Source of the DNA: Nocardia ignorata NBRC 108230
GTDB taxonomy: Bacteria; Actinomycetota; Actinomycetes; Mycobacteriales; Mycobacteriaceae
Length of the DNA: 64,000 nt
Assembly: GCF_001612905.1 (NCBI RefSeq)
Contig: NZ_BDBI01000046.1
Span: 1-64,000 of the forward strand
Direction: 5' to 3'
In this document: positions 61,180 to 64,000 of the stretch, piece by piece
Layout: the number at the start of each line of letters is the position of its first letter
How positions within the stretch are numbered: the stretch's first letter is position 1
Program-made: the position numbers and the translations under genes
The notes under the pieces: model-generated
Databases searched by the model: none
What the model was told of the DNA's origin: nothing
Seen by the model: the letters and a program-made list of their open reading frames with translations, nothing else

Positions 61180-61901
61180 GCGAATTCCTGACCGTCACCG
61201 ACCTGTACGCGGGGTACGGCGCGGCGAAAGTGCTGCACGGCGTGAGCTTTTCGGTCGCCGAAGGCGAAGTGTGCGCCATCCTCGGCCCCAACGGCGCGGG
61301 CAAGACCACCCTGTTGCGCGCGCTGTGCGGCATGGTGAAAGTGCGTGGCGCCCTGCGCTTGAACGGTGACGAGGTGGCCGGACGGGCACCCGAGGCGATG
61401 GCCCGGCTCGGGGTCGCCCACGTGCCCGAGGGCCGCGGCACCTTCGCCCCGCTCACGGTGGAGGAGAACCTGCGCCTCGGCGCCTACTCACGACGCGACC
61501 GCGCGGGCGTCGAGTCCGACGTGCGCCGCGTCTTCGACTACTTCCCGATCCTGCGCGACAAGCAGCGCGACCCGGCGGGCGGGCTGTCCGGCGGTCAACA
61601 GCAGATGCTCGCCATCGGCCGGGCGCTGATGCTGCGCCCACGACTGCTGCTGCTGGACGAACCCTCGCTCGGGCTTTCCCCGCTGGTCACCCAGGAGCTG
61701 TTCGGGATCGTGCACACCATCAACGCAGAGGAACGCACCACCGTGATAGTCGTCGAACAGAACGCCCACCTCGCGCTGGGTGTCGCCCATCAGGCACATG
61801 TGCTCGAGACGGGCCGGATCGTCCTGTCCGGCAGCGCCGCCGAGATCAAAGCAGACGAGCAGGTCGTCCGCTCCTACCTCGGATACCGGGTGCGGCCGTG
61901 A
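61176..61901 (+). CDS. livF: branched-chain amino acid-type ABC transporter ATP-binding protein LivF
   Basis: 241 residues. Walker A GPNGAGKTTLLR, signature LSGGQQQMLAIGRALM, Walker B LLLLDEPSLGLSPLV, plus the LivF-type VPEGRGTFAPLTVEENLRLG. ATG overlaps the livG stop by four bases. It contrasts with the fused ATPase of the other liv operon at 31451-33247. Confidence 0.93.
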   Translation: MSEFLTVTDLYAGYGAAKVLHGVSFSVAEGEVCAILGPNGAGKTTLLRALCGMVKVRGALRLNGDEVAGRAPEAMARLGVAHVPEGRGTFAPLTVEENLRLGAYSRRDRAGVESDVRRVFDYFPILRDKQRDPAGGLSGGQQQMLAIGRALMLRPRLLLLDEPSLGLSPLVTQELFGIVHTINAEERTTVIVVEQNAHLALGVAHQAHVLETGRIVLSGSAAEIKADEQVVRSYLGYRVRP

Positions 61902-62776
61902 CCGAATTCGTACAGCAGCTCGTCGAGGGGCTCTCGGCGGGCGCGATCTACGCGGGGCTGGCGCTGGCCCTGGTCCTGATCTACCGGTTCACCGGGGTGG
62001 CCAACTTCGCCCAGGGCGAGCTGGCCATGTTCTCGGCATTCCTGGCCTGGCAGCTGAGTCAGGTGATGCCCTTCTGGGCGGCACTCGTCCTCACGCTGGT
62101 GATCTCGTTCCTCGCGGGCATGGTGATCGAGCGGGTGGTGATCCGGCCGGTCGAAGGCAAATCGGAGATCACCCTGGTGATCGTCACGGTCGGTTTGTTC
62201 TTCACGGTGCACGCGGCAGCGGGCTGGATCTGGTCCTACCAGGTGAAGTCCTTCCCGAATCCCTTCCCGGACGGCGCATTGCGCGTGGCCGATGTCAGTG
62301 TGGGGTACGGCAGTCTGGGCATCTTCGCCGTCGTCGGACTGGTGATGGCCCTGCTGTATCTGCTGTTCCGCTACACCGCGATCGGGTTGGCGATGCGGGC
62401 GGTGGCGTGTAATCCGCAGTCCGCCAGGCTCGTCGGCATCCGGGTCGGCACCGTGCTCTCGCTGGGGTGGGGACTCGCGGCGCTGGTCGGGTCGGTGTCG
62501 GGCGTGCTGTCGGCGCCGCTGCTGTTCCTCGATCCCAACATGATGAGCGGCGTCCTGATCTACGCCTTCGCGGCGGCGACGCTCGGCGGGTTCGACTCCC
62601 CCGGCGGCGCGGTGGCGGGCGGTCTGATCGTCGGCGTCGCCGAAACCCTCACCGGCGCCTACGTCGACGCGATCGGCACCGAACTCAAGATCGGTGTGCC
62701 GCTGGTGATCATCCTGGGCGTGCTGTTGGTTCGCCCCCAAGGTCTGTTCGGACACGCGGCGGTGGAACGGGTATGA
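61898..62776 (+). CDS. livH: branched-chain amino acid-type ABC transporter permease LivH
   Basis: 292 residues, about eight helices. GLSAGAIYAGLALALVLIYR, FTGVANFAQGELAMFSAF and MRAVACNPQSARLVGIRVGT are LivH signatures; C-terminal VRPQGLFGHAAVERV. GTG start overlaps the livF stop (GTGA). Confidence 0.92.
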   Translation: MTEFVQQLVEGLSAGAIYAGLALALVLIYRFTGVANFAQGELAMFSAFLAWQLSQVMPFWAALVLTLVISFLAGMVIERVVIRPVEGKSEITLVIVTVGLFFTVHAAAGWIWSYQVKSFPNPFPDGALRVADVSVGYGSLGIFAVVGLVMALLYLLFRYTAIGLAMRAVACNPQSARLVGIRVGTVLSLGWGLAALVGSVSGVLSAPLLFLDPNMMSGVLIYAFAAATLGGFDSPGGAVAGGLIVGVAETLTGAYVDAIGTELKIGVPLVIILGVLLVRPQGLFGHAAVERV

Positions 62777-63813
62777 GTGACGTGAAAATCTCGGCAGCGA
62801 ATCCTGTAGCACCCCAGGCGGAACCGGCACGTCCGGGAATCCGTGTCCCCCGGCTTCCGCTGGTCTGCACGGTCGCGGTACTCCTGCTCGCGTGTGCCGC
62901 ACCGTTCCAGCTGGTGCCATTCCACACCTTCCAGCTGGCGATGGCCATGATCTACGCGGTCACCCTGCTCGGGCTGAACCTGCTCGTCGGTCACACCGGC
63001 CAGATCTCGCTCGGCCACGGCGCGTTCTTCGCGATCGGCGCCTACACCGCCGCGATCGCGATGCACCGGTGGGACACACCGTATTCGGCGACGATCCCGT
63101 TGGCGGCGGTGATCACCTTCGTGCTCGGGTTCGCGCTCGGGATCCCGGCGTTGCGCCTGCGCGGGCTGTATCTCGCACTGGTCACCCTGTCGATCGCGAT
63201 CTTCCTGGTCCCGTTGCTGAAACGGTTCGACGGACTCACTGGCGGCTCGATGGGGCTCGGCGTCGACAAGCCGGTGCCGCCTGCCTGGACCGGGCTCGCC
63301 GAGGACCAGTGGCTGTACTTCCTCGCGCTGGCCGTCACCGTGCTGAGCTTCGTGCTGGTCGCCGGGATGCTGCGTTCCAAAGTCGGTCGCGCCCTGCACG
63401 CGGTGCGCGACAACGAGACCGCCGCCGAGGTGCTCGGGGTGAACCTGGCGCACTACAAGACCCTGGCCTTCGCCTGGAGCGCGCTGCTGGCCGGCGTCGC
63501 GGGCTGCGTCTACACCTGGGTGATCGCCTTCGTCTCCCCCGACTCGTTCGCGCTCACCCTGTCGATCACCCTGCTGGCCGGGCTCGTCGTCGGCGGACTC
63601 GGCACCACCTGGGGGCCGGTGCTCGGCGGGCTGTTCGTGATGTTCGTGCCGAGCTTGGCGCAAGACGTCAACCAGGCCGCACCCGGCGTCATCTTCGGAC
63701 TGCTGATCATCGCGGTCATGTACCTCGCACCTCAGGGACTGGCCGGTCTGGCCACCCGATGGGCGCACTGGCTCGGACAACGCGTCCGGAAAGGGAGAAC
63801 TCATGCGCACTAG
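62773..63813 (+). CDS. livM: branched-chain amino acid-type ABC transporter permease LivM
   Basis: 346 residues, about nine helices. LNLLVGHTGQISLGHGAFFA, PALRLRGLYLALVTLSIAIF and AVRDNETAAEVLGVNLAHYK are LivM signatures. ATG overlaps the livH stop as ATGA. Shorter than the first-operon LivM by ~120 residues, mostly N-terminal and loop differences. Confidence 0.92.
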   Translation: MSDVKISAANPVAPQAEPARPGIRVPRLPLVCTVAVLLLACAAPFQLVPFHTFQLAMAMIYAVTLLGLNLLVGHTGQISLGHGAFFAIGAYTAAIAMHRWDTPYSATIPLAAVITFVLGFALGIPALRLRGLYLALVTLSIAIFLVPLLKRFDGLTGGSMGLGVDKPVPPAWTGLAEDQWLYFLALAVTVLSFVLVAGMLRSKVGRALHAVRDNETAAEVLGVNLAHYKTLAFAWSALLAGVAGCVYTWVIAFVSPDSFALTLSITLLAGLVVGGLGTTWGPVLGGLFVMFVPSLAQDVNQAAPGVIFGLLIIAVMYLAPQGLAGLATRWAHWLGQRVRKGRTHAH

Positions 63814-64000
63814 GACAATCCAGTGTCTCGGGGTGGCCGCCGCACTGGTCGCCACGCTCACCGCGTGCGGTGGCCGCAACGCCGACACCGGGACCGTCGG
63901 CGAAGGCGATTGCCGAGGTCAGCAGACCACCGGCATCACCGACAGCACCATCAAGCTCGGCGGCGTGTACCCGCTGTCGGGTCCGGCCTCGGCCTACGGC
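63803..64000 (+). CDS. livK: branched-chain amino acid-type ABC transporter substrate-binding lipoprotein (3' end outside window)
   Basis: Only the first 66 residues are in the window. Signal peptide TIQCLGVAAALVATLTAC with a lipobox ending LTAC, a Gly/Asp-rich linker, then ITDSTIKLGGVYPLSGPASA, the opening strand of type I Leu-binding proteins. The ATG follows AAGGGAGAACTC and overlaps the livM end by 11 bases. Ligand not deducible from this part. Confidence 0.85.
   Translation, partial: MRTRTIQCLGVAAALVATLTACGGRNADTGTVGEGDCRGQQTTGITDSTIKLGGVYPLSGPASAYG

Overview
The window reads as chromosomal DNA of a high-G+C actinomycete of the Mycobacteriales, most likely Nocardia or a close relative. 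Coding regions have strongly G/C-ending codons and many genes start with GTG. The backbone gene order matches, from memory, the Mycobacterium tuberculosis segment Rv1606-Rv1636: hisI, bcp-type peroxiredoxin, trpE, Trp membrane protein, trpC, trpB, trpA, lgt, pyk, tesB, pdtaR, polA, rpsA, coaE, uvrB, universal stress protein. Blocks of accessory genes interrupt this backbone. No rRNA, CRISPR array, insertion sequence or replication origin was seen. The only RNA gene found is a tRNA-Leu(CAA).

Layout. Bases 1-8.3 kb: a truncated MFS exporter with a cupin, a universal stress protein, an AraC regulator divergent from a VOC protein, uvrB divergent from a DUF402 protein, a small secreted protein and coaE fused to a GrpB domain. 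8.3-10.3 kb: a 72-codon small ORF and rpsA. 10.5-28.5 kb is an accessory block lying between rpsA and polA, which are neighbours in M. tuberculosis. It holds a methyltransferase, an SPFH protein with a ribbon-helix-helix partner, an FAD oxidase divergent from a LysR regulator, an acyl-CoA carboxylase beta chain, a LysR/SDR pair that has lost both 5' ends at one junction, a MerR-controlled membrane pair, a polar amino acid ABC importer, an isopropylmalate-dehydrogenase-like enzyme, a 2H phosphoesterase, thioredoxin, a stand-alone LeuA regulatory domain, and two thioesterase/SRPBCC genes. 28.6-37.8 kb: polA, a branched-chain amino acid (liv) operon whose two ATPases are one fused polypeptide, and pdtaR. 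38-45.4 kb: tRNA-Leu, a tyrosine-phosphatase-like gene, tesB and pyk, an amino acid ABC pair lacking its ATPase, a TM2 protein and lgt.

45.4-48.75 kb is a visibly AT-richer island between lgt and trpA. It carries two WXG100 genes, a 494-residue toxin-like protein with a C-terminal CdiA-type nuclease domain, and a likely immunity gene. It looks like a type VII secretion effector module and is the most system-like novelty in the window. 48.8-54.2 kb is the trp operon (trpE, membrane protein, trpC, trpB, trpA). 54.3-60.3 kb holds a small conserved gene, a peroxiredoxin, a membrane protein, MarR, GlxA-type and PfpI genes, hisI and a PucR regulator. 60.4-64 kb is a second liv operon (G, F, H, M, K) with separate ATPases, cut by the window end.

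Expression signals. At least 15 genes have a TANNNT -10 element only 6-8 bases before the start codon, the arrangement expected for leaderless mRNAs. I used it to choose starts for polA, lgt, pyk and uvrB. Multi-gene operons are tightly packed with ATGA or GTGA overlaps. Perfect 11-17 bp hairpins mark the ends of many transcription units. All functional names rest on motifs and family knowledge recalled from reading; no database search was run.
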